Notes: generated from the sequence alone by a model not told the origin. A DNA stretch of 64,000 bases from Tistrella mobilis KA081020-065 (GCF_000264455.2 NC_017956.1:2587501-2651500); one strand, 5' to 3'; counted from the stretch's first letter, positions 40,329 to 49,357 are shown. Program-made: numbers and translations.

Positions 40329-40745
40329 TCAGCCCTCGCCCCGGGCATCGGCATAGGCGTCGGAGGTCGGGATCACCCGGATCAGATCGATCAGCGTCCC
40401 CGCCGGATCGCGGATGATGAAATGCCGCTGGCCGAAAGCCTCGTCGCGCAACGGCTGAAGCACTTCGACCCCCTCGGCTGCCTGCAGCCTTGCCCATTCG
40501 GCATCGACATCTTCGACCTCCAGGTTCAGCAGCACACCGCCGACCGGCCGGCGATATCCGGCCGGTACGGTCTCGTGGGCATGGTCCAGCACCGCCAGAT
40601 TCACCTCGGGATGGGTGGCATGGCGCAGATGCACGTACCAGTCCGCGACGAAGACCGGCGCGAAGCCCAGATGCGTCTGCCAGAAGGCCGCGGTCTCGGC
40701 CACGCGATCGGTCATGATCACCGGATACCAGCTCTCGATGCGCAT
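40329..40745 (-). CDS. VOC-superfamily protein (glyoxalase/bleomycin-resistance type)
   Basis: The product is 138 residues from the ATG at 40745 with CAGGAGGGAC upstream. Two beta-alpha-beta-beta-beta units are seen: [22 protein letters not shown] in parts, and [20 protein letters not shown]. The closing [14 protein letters not shown] is the usual second metal-side strand. Substrate unknown. It is divergent from a TetR repressor across a perfect inverted repeat and is presumably its main target. Confidence 0.88.
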   Translation of the reverse strand: MRIESWYPVIMTDRVAETAAFWQTHLGFAPVFVADWYVHLRHATHPEVNLAVLDHAHETVPAGYRRPVGGVLLNLEVEDVDAEWARLQAAEGVEVLQPLRDEAFGQRHFIIRDPAGTLIDLIRVIPTSDAYADARGEG

Positions 40746-40795
40746 CCTCTGTCCCTCCTGAACGGGCCGGAGCGTCTCACTCCGGCATTCATTAA

Positions 40796-40816
40796 ACAAA
40801 CAGTCAACCTGTTTGT
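40796..40816. promoter_or_regulatory. TetR-type operator, perfect 8+8 inverted repeat
   Basis: ACAAACAG (40796-40803), a TCAAC spacer and CTGTTTGT (40809-40816) form an exact dyad in the divergent VOC/tetR gap, 51 bp from the VOC start and 72 bp from the tetR start. Size and symmetry fit a TetR dimer site. Confidence 0.65.
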
Positions 40817-40887
40817 AAATATGCCGATTGCGGGCGGCGCCCCGGACGCGTAGCGTCAGCTCCGGACCGGATGGGGGATGGGGGATC

Positions 40888-41490
40888 ATGACCGGCGGCA
40901 ACGGACGGCGGAGCAATCGCGAGCGCTCGGAAGAAACCCGGCGCCGGCTGATCCAGGCTGCCCGCAAGGCCTTCGCCGAAAAGGGCTATGCCGCGACCGG
41001 CACGCCGGAACTGGTCGCCGCCACCGGGCTCAGCCGCGGCGCGCTCTATCACCAGTTCCCCGACAAAGCGGCCCTGTTCCGGGCGGTTCTCGAAGATGCC
41101 CAGCAGGACGTGGTGGCCGCGATCGACACGGCCGCCGCTGCGGCACCCGATGCCCTCACCGCCCTGCGCCGGGGATCGCGCGCCTTCGTGGCCGCCTGTA
41201 TGCGCCCAGGCATTCGCCGGATCGTGCTGATCGACGGCCCGGCCGTGCTCGGCTGGCAGGTCTGGCGCGAGGTGGATGCCGCCCATGCGCTGGGCACGCT
41301 GATCGCGGGCCTCGACGCCCTGGCCCAGGCTGGGCGGCTGCGCCCCGGCCTCACCGTTCAGGCCACGGCGCTGCTGCTCTCGGGCGCGCTCAACGAAGCG
41401 GCGCTGGCGGCGAGCGAGGGCCGGCTCGGCGATGCCGAGATCGCCACGGCGATCGATGCCCTGCTCGACGGGATCAGCCGGCCGGCCTGA
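40888..41490 (+). CDS. TetR-family transcriptional regulator
   Basis: The product is 200 residues from the ATG at 40888. The helix-turn-helix is [19 protein letters not shown], in the first helices, then [23 protein letters not shown]. The ligand domain ends in [11 protein letters not shown]. It probably represses the divergent VOC gene and itself. Its last 17 bp overlap the tail of the alpha/beta hydrolase gene. Confidence 0.92.
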   Translation: MTGGNGRRSNRERSEETRRRLIQAARKAFAEKGYAATGTPELVAATGLSRGALYHQFPDKAALFRAVLEDAQQDVVAAIDTAAAAAPDALTALRRGSRAFVAACMRPGIRRIVLIDGPAVLGWQVWREVDAAHALGTLIAGLDALAQAGRLRPGLTVQATALLLSGALNEAALAASEGRLGDAEIATAIDALLDGISRPA

Positions 41491-42280
41491 CGAAATCAAC
41501 CGCCCGGGCGATCACCCCGGCATCGGCCAGGATCCGGGCGTGGCCCAGCCCGTCCAGCTCCACCATGACGGCATCCGGCCAGGCCCCGGCCGAGGCGCGT
41601 CCCGCCGCGATCGGCACCACGCGGTCATCGGCCGAATGGAAGAACAGGGCCGGCACCGTCGCCGCCTGTGCCTGGCGCGGCAGGTTCATCTCGTGAAGAC
41701 GGGCGCCCAGGCGGTCGAGTTCCGTCTCGAACGCGGTGCGCGCCGCCTCGTCATAACCCATCTGCGCCGCCAGCGCCCGGGCACCGTCCAGATAGCGCGC
41801 CGGAGCCGCCACAAAGGCCAGCCGCGCCGCCCGGGCGCCCTCTTCCAACACGGCGACGGCAGAGGCCGCACAACCGATCGAATGGGCGATCAGCCCCTCC
41901 ACCGGCCCCACCGCCGCGATCACCGCGGCCACCGCCTGCGCCAGCACAGGAATCGGTGCAATCTTGCCGCCGGACCGGCCATGTCCCGGTAGATCGAAGG
42001 CCACCACCCGGCAGCCCGCCGCATGCAGGGGCGCCACAAAGCCGGCCATGTCGGCATGGCTGCCGTCCCAGCCATGCACCAGCACCACCACGGGACCATC
42101 AGTGCCCCACTGATAAAGGGCAAGCGTCTCGCCGTCGAATGCCAGCTCACCCCGCAGGGCCGGCGGCAGCTCGACCCAGGCCGGCCGGGCGCGGCTGCGA
42201 TCGGGGGTGACGAAGGCCCGGGCCAGCTCGGCCGGTGCAGGCACGGCAGAGTGTGCCGTGGCAGGGGTGCTGCTCGACAT
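41474..42280 (-). CDS. Alpha/beta hydrolase
   Basis: The product is 268 residues from the ATG at 42280. Core landmarks are VVVLVHGWDGSHADM with the oxyanion loop, VVAFDLPGHGRSGG, and the nucleophile Ser in LIAHSIGCAAS, where Ala replaces the first Gly of GxSxG. The acid lies in FHSADDRVVP and the catalytic His in LDGLGHARIL. Substrate unknown. A TTG start at 42313 would add 11 residues. It is divergent from the thiolase. Confidence 0.85.
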   Translation of the reverse strand: MSSSTPATAHSAVPAPAELARAFVTPDRSRARPAWVELPPALRGELAFDGETLALYQWGTDGPVVVLVHGWDGSHADMAGFVAPLHAAGCRVVAFDLPGHGRSGGKIAPIPVLAQAVAAVIAAVGPVEGLIAHSIGCAASAVAVLEEGARAARLAFVAAPARYLDGARALAAQMGYDEAARTAFETELDRLGARLHEMNLPRQAQAATVPALFFHSADDRVVPIAAGRASAGAWPDAVMVELDGLGHARILADAGVIARAVDFVRPAG

Positions 42281-42315
42281 GGGAACGACGGGCTCCGATA
42301 CGGGTTGACTCAATC

Positions 42316-42329
42316 ATGATGATCATCAT
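42316..42329. promoter_or_regulatory. 14-bp perfect palindrome in the hydrolase/thiolase gap
   Basis: ATGATGATCATCAT reads the same on both strands. It lies 36 bp upstream of the hydrolase start and 61 bp upstream of the thiolase start, in a short AT-rich patch. A dimeric regulator site is plausible, but none is identified. Confidence 0.4.
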
Positions 42330-42389
42330 CATTAACAGCATCAACCGCTCCCGTAAAGGGCCACCACCCCATCCGAAGGTATCTCCCCC

Positions 42390-42773
42390 ATGACCCGCAC
42401 CGTCATCGCCGGCTATGTCCGGACCCCGTTCCACTTCGCCCGCAAGGGTGCGCTCGCCGGCATGCGCCCGGACGATCTGGCTGCGATCACGCTGCGCGGC
42501 CTTCTCGACCGCAGCGGGCTCGATCCCCGGCTGATCGAGGACGTGATCATGGGCTGCGCCTATCCCGAAGGCGAACAGGGTGACAATGTCGCCCGCATCG
42601 CTTCCCTGCTCGCCGGCCTGCCGATCGAAACCGGCGGCATGACCGTCAACCGCTTCTGCGGCTCGTCGATGTCGGCAATCCACATCGCCCATGGCCAGAT
42701 CGCGACCGGCGCGGGCGAGGCCTTCATCTGCGCCGGGGTCGAATCCATGACCCGCGTGCCCCAGGGCGTGTAG
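42390..42773 (+). pseudogene. Acetyl-CoA acetyltransferase (thiolase), cut by the prophage
   Basis: The frame starts like a normal thiolase (RTVIAGYVRTPFHFARKGALAG in parts; MGCAYPEGEQGDNVARIASLLAGLP). It includes the nucleophile Cys in NRFCGSSMSAIHIAH and runs to GVESMTRVPQG. There it meets the phage end at 42769, whose first bases supply the stop codon. About 126 of roughly 390 residues remain; the other catalytic His and Cys are lost. The rest of the gene should lie beyond the far end of the prophage, outside the window. Confidence 0.88.
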
Positions 42774-42820
42774 CGCGCGAAATGATTTGGCACGCATTGC
42801 GGGCCGATTTGTCACCCTCG
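42769..42820. repeat. Phage right end with two 22-bp transposase-site-like repeats
   Basis: The terminus is TGT at 42769. Two 22-bp units begin at 42777 and 42799, sharing GCG, then GATTTGGCAC (42784-42793) or GATTTGTCAC (42806-42815). MuA-type end sites are of this size and are arranged directly. The last 5 host bases, GGGCG at 42764-42768, are the expected target duplication. Confidence 0.6.
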
Positions 42821-42821
42821 C

Positions 42822-43283
42822 TTAGCGCCCGCAGGCATCATCGATGCCGGCGTTCGCTACCCCGTCATCGCCGGCAAGTCCGGTCCTCTGCTCCAGCCTC
42901 ACCGCCGCCGGCGTGCCTGCGAAGCGGCGAAACCCGTCATAGCCACCGAGGCCTGAGCGTGCGTTCACCTGACCGCATACGATCGTACCGCCTTTGTAAT
43001 CAACAATAACGACATCCTTGATCCGCATAGTCTCCGCATCCCTGGCCGCCCGACGAAGCCGGTCGGTGACGCCGGTGACGAACGCCGCATCGCCCATGCT
43101 CGTGCGATCGGCCGCGCCGGACTGAGCCAGGGTCGCCATCTCAGCTATTGCCGCGCGGCGGTCGGCCGCGTAGTCAGCGATCAGCGCCTGCGACGGCGTC
43201 GGCCGAGACGGCGAATAGGTAGGCTGCTGGGCGCAGGCGACGAGGGTCAGGGCGGTGGTGACGAGCAGGATCTGACGGGTCAT
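42822..43283 (-). CDS. Phage-encoded small lipoprotein
   Basis: The product is 153 residues from the ATG at 43283. The signal peptide ends in a lipobox (ALTLVACAQQ). A charged helical stretch follows. The C-terminus has VVIVDYKGGTIVCGQVNA, then GGYDGFRRFAG, a short beta domain seen in small bacterial and phage proteins of unknown role. It is the last gene before the phage end, where accessory or lysogenic-conversion genes often lie. It may alter the host envelope or act in superinfection exclusion, both speculative. Confidence 0.65.
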   Translation of the reverse strand: MTRQILLVTTALTLVACAQQPTYSPSRPTPSQALIADYAADRRAAIAEMATLAQSGAADRTSMGDAAFVTGVTDRLRRAARDAETMRIKDVVIVDYKGGTIVCGQVNARSGLGGYDGFRRFAGTPAAVRLEQRTGLAGDDGVANAGIDDACGR

Positions 43284-43341
43284 GGAAGCCTCTCGGGTGC
43301 GTGAGTGGTGATCTACCGTACCGCGATTGACCGGCTGGCTG

Positions 43342-44394
43342 CTACGCCCACGCCCGCAGCACAATCCGAAAGCTGGACTTGCTGATGTCCACCACGCCGC
43401 CGCCCGCGCTGATGAAGGTCACGACCGGCCCGGCGGCGGCCTGGATCAGGCGGATGGTGGTAGCGCTGGTCAAGATCGCCGTGCCGCTGCTCTCGCCCGA
43501 ACCTCTGGCCATATGGCCGCCGGACAGATTGATCACGTCCCCGACGCTATAGCCGTGAGCGGCGGTGACGCAGACGAGCTGCATGGCGACGAGGCGGGGC
43601 ACCGCGCCCAGGCCGTGACTGTAGCTGTCGTCGCCGCCATTGGTGATGGCTATGTTCGGGCTCGTCCAGCACGCGCCCAGGCGGTCGCCGGCGGTGAGGG
43701 CGGCGGCGGTGGCAGCGGGTGTCATCGCGACGGTGGTGGCGGTGCCCGCGATGGCCTGAGCGTTGGTGGCGGCTGGAACGGCGATCGTGCGGTCGGCGGT
43801 GAGGTCCCCGCCGCCTGTGGCGAGGCCGGCGGCGGTGATGCTGCGCGATGCGAGAGCGAGGCCGGCGATCACGGCTGAGGTGGGAATGCGGATGTGGTCG
43901 CCGGCAGCCGTGAGGACGATCACCTCGTCGCCGGCTGCCGTGGCCGCGCGGGTTCCGAGCGCGGAAAAATCGAGAGAGAGCGACCGGTCGGCGGTGAGGT
44001 CGCCGCCACCCGCGAGGCCGGACGAGGTCGCGATCTGGCGGGCGGCCAGGGCCAGTGCATCGGCGCCAGATCGGGGGGTGCCCGCAGCGTCCCTATATAT
44101 ACTGTGTGCGGACGGAAGAACGCTGAACACGCTGTGGACGCCGGCGGGCAGATTGAGCCGGGCAGAGCCGATCGAGGAAGCGAGCACCGTATCGCGGGAG
44201 AGCGTCGCCGGCGGGCCGATGTGCACGGTCCCGATGCCGATTTCCCAGGCGAGGGCGCTGGTCAGGATCTGATAGAAGATCTGGGTGCCGTCACCCGCGG
44301 CGGTGAGGGGCCGAAGCCCCGTGTCAGGGGCGATCAACACCAGATCGCCCGTGCCCTGGGTAGCGGTAGTCTGAAGGCCGCGATCGACGAGCAT
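43342..44394 (-). CDS. Phage tail fibre-like protein
   Basis: The product is 350 residues, started at the ATG at 44394, which shares a base with the stop of the upstream gene (TGATG). The middle has fibre-type repeats: ATSSGLAGGGDLTADRSLSL and later GLATGGGDLTADRTIAVP. Long Ala/Thr-rich stretches follow. The C-terminal NGGDDSYSHGLGAVPRLVAM and the last strand ending SSFRIVLRAW are typical receptor-binding tips of the phage gpH type. No chaperone gene follows it. Confidence 0.7.
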   Translation of the reverse strand: MLVDRGLQTTATQGTGDLVLIAPDTGLRPLTAAGDGTQIFYQILTSALAWEIGIGTVHIGPPATLSRDTVLASSIGSARLNLPAGVHSVFSVLPSAHSIYRDAAGTPRSGADALALAARQIATSSGLAGGGDLTADRSLSLDFSALGTRAATAAGDEVIVLTAAGDHIRIPTSAVIAGLALASRSITAAGLATGGGDLTADRTIAVPAATNAQAIAGTATTVAMTPAATAAALTAGDRLGACWTSPNIAITNGGDDSYSHGLGAVPRLVAMQLVCVTAAHGYSVGDVINLSGGHMARGSGESSGTAILTSATTIRLIQAAAGPVVTFISAGGGVVDISKSSFRIVLRAWA

Positions 44395-45194
44395 CAAAGC
44401 ATCTCCCTGATTGAATAGCTGCGGTCCGAGAATGACGAATAGGACTTCGTCAGCGGATCGGCGGAGCTGATGCGGCCGATCAGCCCCTCCCGCGCCCAGT
44501 CGCCGGCGGGGTTCGGGACGCAGAGGACCGGCCCGCTCTGTCCCACATCGAAATCGCGATCCAGAACACCACCACGCTCCTCATCGTCGAGGATCAGATC
44601 AAATTCGAGCCGCCGACGTTGACGGCCGCGGTCGACCCACTCGACGCCAGACCGCTCAGCGGTCGTGATCCGCGACAGGTCCTCGGTCGTGAGCCGCCAC
44701 CCGAAAGAGGCGCCCCAGGCCGGTCGGCTGCCGGCGCCGATCCACAGGTACCCGAGATCGACATAGCCCAGGGCAGCCCGCGACGGGGCGGAAACCGATA
44801 GAGACCAGTAGCGCGCAGCGAGCACTGGCGACGGTAGGACCGGGATAGACAGGCCGAAGCCGATGGCGGGGTGGATACCCGCCTCGGGCGGGTCAGTCTG
44901 CCAGATGATGGGTCCGCCGGGCTCCATGCGGCAGGACCAGATCCACGTATCCGTCGCGGCGAGGGTCGCGCCGGCGATCGCCAGGGCGCCGACCGGCCGC
45001 TCCTCCCCCAGGTCGAAGTCGAGCATGAAGCTGGTCGCGAGCACCCGCGCTGGCCGGGCGACCGGCTCGGAGAGCAGGTGCGACAGCGGCAGTTCGGAGG
45101 CGACCGGCGCCGTGGCGGTCACGCTCGCCGTCGGTGCCCAGTTGCGGTGGTCAAGGATCATGCCGGTGCCCCGGCCCTGACCGGAATAGATCAT
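44394..45194 (-). CDS. Phage tail protein, minor
   Basis: The product is 266 residues; the ATG at 45194 overlaps the stop of the tail-tip gene as ATGA. It is rich in beta strands with many Trp (NWAPTASVTA, WIWSCRMEPGGPIIWQTDPP, YVDLGYLWIGAG). It looks like a carbohydrate-binding or baseplate-like module. No named family recognised. Position between the hub and the fibre suggests a tail-tip part. A much longer frame reaching 45656 is antisense-like and rejected. Confidence 0.65.
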   Translation of the reverse strand: MIYSGQGRGTGMILDHRNWAPTASVTATAPVASELPLSHLLSEPVARPARVLATSFMLDFDLGEERPVGALAIAGATLAATDTWIWSCRMEPGGPIIWQTDPPEAGIHPAIGFGLSIPVLPSPVLAARYWSLSVSAPSRAALGYVDLGYLWIGAGSRPAWGASFGWRLTTEDLSRITTAERSGVEWVDRGRQRRRLEFDLILDDEERGGVLDRDFDVGQSGPVLCVPNPAGDWAREGLIGRISSADPLTKSYSSFSDRSYSIREML

Positions 45195-48100
45195 GAAGGC
45201 CCCCATAGCGTCAGAACCCAGCGGCCAGCCGCCCAGTCCTCGGACACGCCGACGAGGACGAGATTTCGGCCGGCGGAAAGCCCATAGCGCGGGTAAGTCA
45301 CCCGGATCGTCGACCCGATACGAACAGCCCGCCGAACAGTGGGCGCGCCATCCACGACTTCCTCGGCCAGCAACGGCGGCACGGTCACGGACAGCGCCAG
45401 TGCCGGCCGGCCGTAGAGTGCGAGCAGATGGTCGGCGAGCGCCTGAGCATCGGCCTGCCCGTCGAAGCACGCTTCGATGACGTCGGCGTCGATCGCCCGG
45501 AGGCGGTCGGCGAGAAGGCTGGTATCGACCGACGTCGCCAATCGCCATTCCTCGCTCAGAAACTCGCGCGGCAGGGCTGGTTCTACCGGCGCCTCTGGTA
45601 GGTCTGCGGCTCCCTGGACCCTCCAATTGCGCCGCCACCCCACTCGGCGGCGCCACGATGGCTGCGCGATGCTGTCAGGAAGGTCCAGGCGCTCCGGGGT
45701 CTCCAATATAATCGTGTGATCAAGGACGTAATCTGGCGTCACCCGCGGAAGTGCGAGCCTGCCCACCTCGACCAGCCCCTGGCCGTCCGACCCCCACCAA
45801 GCGCCGGCCGCCCGGGTGATCCGGTCAATCACCTCACCCACGGTTGCGGTCTCGGTCCCCTGATACCAACCAATGACGCCGGGAACAGCGACCGCGAGAC
45901 CCGCCACCGCCTCCAGGTCGATCCGCGAAAGATCGACGGCGGCGTGGTCGACCAGCAGCCGCAGCAGGATGTCGGCAGTGGTAGCGGCCCAGCCGCCGAC
46001 CGCGTCGCCGTCGGCGTCGCAGGTCAGAACACCGACGGGTGGATAGGTCCCGAGGCGCAGGTAGCCGCCAGCCAGACAGGTTGCGTAGGTACCCGCCGGA
46101 ACCGCTGCGGCCTTGAGGGCGCCGAAGCTGGCAAAATCCAGGCCGGACGGCTCGACCGCGAAACCTTTGTCCCTGACAGCGAGAACGCTGCGCATCTGCC
46201 GGTGGTGAGCTTGATAGATGCCGATCGGGTCGACGAGGACGGGTTCAATGTTGCGCACCCGGCCGAAGAGTACCGGCAAAGGCTTGCCCGCGAGATCCTC
46301 ACCACCCTCCGCCTCGCCCGTGCCCGCATAAAGGCGGCTCTGGAGTGGCTTATCCGCCCAAGCTGCCTGCCCCTCGACGGTCAGGGCGAGGGCCTGACGG
46401 TCGGCCTCCCAGGCCGCACCAAGGCCGTCGAACAGCAGCGCGGCACCTGAGTGCCGCCACCCCGGCAAATCGCGATGAAGGGCCCGCACGATCACCTGCC
46501 GACCGCCGAGGTCGTAGCGCTCGGGCACGTCGTCGAGGGTGCCGTCGGCGTTGGCGAGCTCGACCCGGCCAAGCTCAACCGAGGTCCGATCCGAGGCTTC
46601 CGGGGCGATGGGAATGCCTCGCTCGATCGAGAGCGGCGATGTCGCCCGGCCATCCCACCAGCTGTGCGCGGGCAGATCGGCCGGCCCGGTTGTCATCGGC
46701 TTGTCCGCGAAGCGCAGAACCGCGAGACCATCGTCCCGCCGCTCATCGGCCGACGGCAGCGTCGCCCAGGCCTGAGCCGCCCAGGGGGCGAGCAGGGTCT
46801 GTGCGGGCGCCTCGGCCGTCAAATCCCGGGGCCTAAGCTCGATCGTGACCACCCTGTCGACGGTGGTCCGAGGGTGAGCGGGCGGCACGTAGCCGCGATC
46901 GAGTGCGCCGATGGCCGTTGCGACGGCCATCTCGCCGTCCGGATAGTCATCGTCGTAGGCGCCGGAAGCCGAATATGTGGCCGCCGTCGGTTGATAAGCA
47001 TCCCAGTTCCAGCCGTAGATAAATGCGCCTGCGTCATTGTCGCCGATGACGTGGGCGAGGTAGCCCCGGAAGTCGGCGATCGATCTCTTGGCGCCGGTGT
47101 GCTCGTAGGGCGGCTCAAGCCCCCATTCCGGGGGGCCAGCCCGCAGGCCGATCAACAGGGTCGTGGCCGGGAACCAATGCCGATAAGCGGCGAACGCCTC
47201 GGCCGGGTCGTAGTCGGTGCCCGCGTCGTAGGTCATGATGTTGATGTGGTCGAGGGCGGCTGAAGCCTCCGCATCGCGGGCCAGCGCCAGAGCGTAGCCT
47301 CCATTCCAGCCGCCCCCTGCGGGCGCGGCTCGCTGGAACGGCGGCTCGCCGTAGCACCCGACGTGAACGCCGGCCCACGACAGAATAAAGGGCCTCGGAA
47401 ACCAGCGTCGGAAGCGCTTGATCACCTCCACCAGCTCGGCGTCGGTATAGCAGCGGCGCACGCCGTCCTCATCGGTCCAGCAGTGGTGCGCGAGGTCATT
47501 GACCTGCGACATCAGTTCATAGTCCACGTCCACCCCGTCCAGGCCCAGATCATCGACGAGCTGGCGCAGGGCGGCCATGTGAGCCTCGGTCTGCCCCCCG
47601 AAGCCGGCCGGGTCATAGGGCTCAGGCAGCCACGTGTAGCCGGGCCCCAACTGCATCACGACGAGCATGATCTTGGTCCGAGGATGGCTCGCGCGGAACC
47701 GGTCAAGGGCCGCCTTGAGGAGAGAGACCGGCCCCGGCCACAGGATGCCGACGGTCGTCTGGATGTCATCGTCCAGTCCGCTGTAAGTGCACTGCGGCAG
47801 CGCGGTGTGCAGGTAGACGATGTCGACCTCGGGCGGGATCGCCATCAGCCGCATGGCGTCGAGATCGGCCGGCGCGTCGCTGGCCGGCGCGTCCATCCAC
47901 GTCTCGTAGTAGACGGCGACGATCTGACCGTCGGGCCGGGGCCGATAGTGCTCGGCGCGAAGGTGGTCAGCCCGCACCGGCGGGAGGGCCAGATCGGCGG
48001 TGCCGTCGATGTCGGCCGACGGCCACCCGGCCTCGATCTCCACGACCGCGATCAGCTGGGTCGCATAGGCCACCGATCGATCGATCACCAGCGGCGCGCA

Positions 48101-49357
48101 GCCACCGCCCTGGCGCGACCAGAGCCAGCCGCCCGCATAGGTGCCCTGAGCCGAGGCTTCGGCCGTCCAACCGGCGGCGGCGAGTTCAGCCGCGCCACCC
48201 CACGGGGTGGCCGACATGGCCAGAACCCGGCTCGATCGGTGGGTGTAGGGCACACGAATGCGGGTCGGATTGTCTACGGAGATGGCCGCGAGCCGGATAC
48301 CGGCAACCCCTGAACAGCCCGACACCGCGACCGCATGCAGAACGACGATGCCGACGAACCGGTCCCAGGCGGCGGCCAGCAGCTCATGCGACCCGGCCGG
48401 CGGGTTGGCGAGATAGGCGATGCGGAGCTTTCCAGCCTCGGGCACCGCCGGCGCCGGATCATCCAGATACCGCAAGAGCCGGCCGGCATAGGTGAGCGTC
48501 GGGGCCGGGTCCGTGTGCGTGTAGAGCACACCGACGAGCAGCAGGTCGGCACCGGTGGTGTCGATGATGGCGGGCGGTGCTGGCGTCGAGCCGCTACCGG
48601 CGCCCGGATTGAAGACGCCACCCGCCTGGGCTTGATCGATCTGACCGGCGTAATAGACCTCGGCCGCCGTGACCAGAACCTCGTCGCGCGGCAACCCATA
48701 GGGCTCGACCGTCACAGCCGCGAGCGCCAGGGCGGTGCCCCAGTCTGACTGTGTCACCTCCAGCGCTATTCCGTCGCCCTCGGCCGGGGCGGGGGCGGTG
48801 AACCCGAAGATGCGCTCATAGCTGCCGGTGGCCGCGCCCGTCGCGGTCCAGCCGGCCGGCGCGGAGATGTCGGGGGAGCCCGTGTACCAATAGGAAGCCG
48901 CCGCGGCGAGAACCAGGCCTCCGGCCGGCGCCTGGACGGCCGGCGTCGCGAGAACGTCGCCACCCGCCACCTCAGCGACCGAAACCGCCAGAGGCGATAG
49001 GCGGCCCGAGGTGCCGGCAAGCACCCAGACGACGGGCGAGATGTACCCCATCCAGTAGGGCGTCAAGACCACGAGATCGTGGACGCCGGGCGGCGGCGAG
49101 GGAAGGACATAGAGCACCACGGTGCCATAGTCCATCTCGGCCACAAGAGGGGCCGAATGAACCGGGGTGAGGGCCTGCCCCCCGAAGGTGATCGTGGGGA
49201 TGTGGTCCCAGGTCGTGCCCACCTCGACCGGATCGTAGTAGGCGATCGGCACCAGCGCCACGATCAGGTCCGCGCCGGTGGCGTCAAGGCTGTGGGTGGA
49301 TGCTCCCGAGAGACCACCCAGCGCGAGCGTTAGGGTCGAGACGACGGTGACGGCCAT
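45191..49357 (-). CDS. Large tail-tip/hub protein with an embedded GH18-like domain
   Basis: The product is 1388 residues, started at the ATG at 49357 (TGATG with the upstream stop). The N-terminus has two similar beta modules (each with DATGADLIVALVP or DTTGADLLLVGVL). Residues about 470-830 form a TIM barrel of glycoside hydrolase family 18: IVAVYYETW, then the active-site motif DGVDVDYE with catalytic Glu614, then HINIMTYDAGTDYDP and GAFIYGWNWDAY. The C-terminal 500 residues (KPLPVLFGRVRNIEPVLVDP, IDRITRAAGAWWGSDGQG) resemble hub proteins of siphoviral tails. The enzyme may open peptidoglycan or surface glycans during entry. Confidence 0.8.
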   Translation of the reverse strand: MAVTVVSTLTLALGGLSGASTHSLDATGADLIVALVPIAYYDPVEVGTTWDHIPTITFGGQALTPVHSAPLVAEMDYGTVVLYVLPSPPPGVHDLVVLTPYWMGYISPVVWVLAGTSGRLSPLAVSVAEVAGGDVLATPAVQAPAGGLVLAAAASYWYTGSPDISAPAGWTATGAATGSYERIFGFTAPAPAEGDGIALEVTQSDWGTALALAAVTVEPYGLPRDEVLVTAAEVYYAGQIDQAQAGGVFNPGAGSGSTPAPPAIIDTTGADLLLVGVLYTHTDPAPTLTYAGRLLRYLDDPAPAVPEAGKLRIAYLANPPAGSHELLAAAWDRFVGIVVLHAVAVSGCSGVAGIRLAAISVDNPTRIRVPYTHRSSRVLAMSATPWGGAAELAAAGWTAEASAQGTYAGGWLWSRQGGGCAPLVIDRSVAYATQLIAVVEIEAGWPSADIDGTADLALPPVRADHLRAEHYRPRPDGQIVAVYYETWMDAPASDAPADLDAMRLMAIPPEVDIVYLHTALPQCTYSGLDDDIQTTVGILWPGPVSLLKAALDRFRASHPRTKIMLVVMQLGPGYTWLPEPYDPAGFGGQTEAHMAALRQLVDDLGLDGVDVDYELMSQVNDLAHHCWTDEDGVRRCYTDAELVEVIKRFRRWFPRPFILSWAGVHVGCYGEPPFQRAAPAGGGWNGGYALALARDAEASAALDHINIMTYDAGTDYDPAEAFAAYRHWFPATTLLIGLRAGPPEWGLEPPYEHTGAKRSIADFRGYLAHVIGDNDAGAFIYGWNWDAYQPTAATYSASGAYDDDYPDGEMAVATAIGALDRGYVPPAHPRTTVDRVVTIELRPRDLTAEAPAQTLLAPWAAQAWATLPSADERRDDGLAVLRFADKPMTTGPADLPAHSWWDGRATSPLSIERGIPIAPEASDRTSVELGRVELANADGTLDDVPERYDLGGRQVIVRALHRDLPGWRHSGAALLFDGLGAAWEADRQALALTVEGQAAWADKPLQSRLYAGTGEAEGGEDLAGKPLPVLFGRVRNIEPVLVDPIGIYQAHHRQMRSVLAVRDKGFAVEPSGLDFASFGALKAAAVPAGTYATCLAGGYLRLGTYPPVGVLTCDADGDAVGGWAATTADILLRLLVDHAAVDLSRIDLEAVAGLAVAVPGVIGWYQGTETATVGEVIDRITRAAGAWWGSDGQGLVEVGRLALPRVTPDYVLDHTIILETPERLDLPDSIAQPSWRRRVGWRRNWRVQGAADLPEAPVEPALPREFLSEEWRLATSVDTSLLADRLRAIDADVIEACFDGQADAQALADHLLALYGRPALALSVTVPPLLAEEVVDGAPTVRRAVRIGSTIRVTYPRYGLSAGRNLVLVGVSEDWAAGRWVLTLWGPS

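Noticed and set aside
45206-45656. N-terminal extension of the minor tail protein
   Set aside because: The extra 150 residues are Arg/Pro-rich shadow coding inside the hub gene. The ATGA overlap at 45191-45194 marks the real start.
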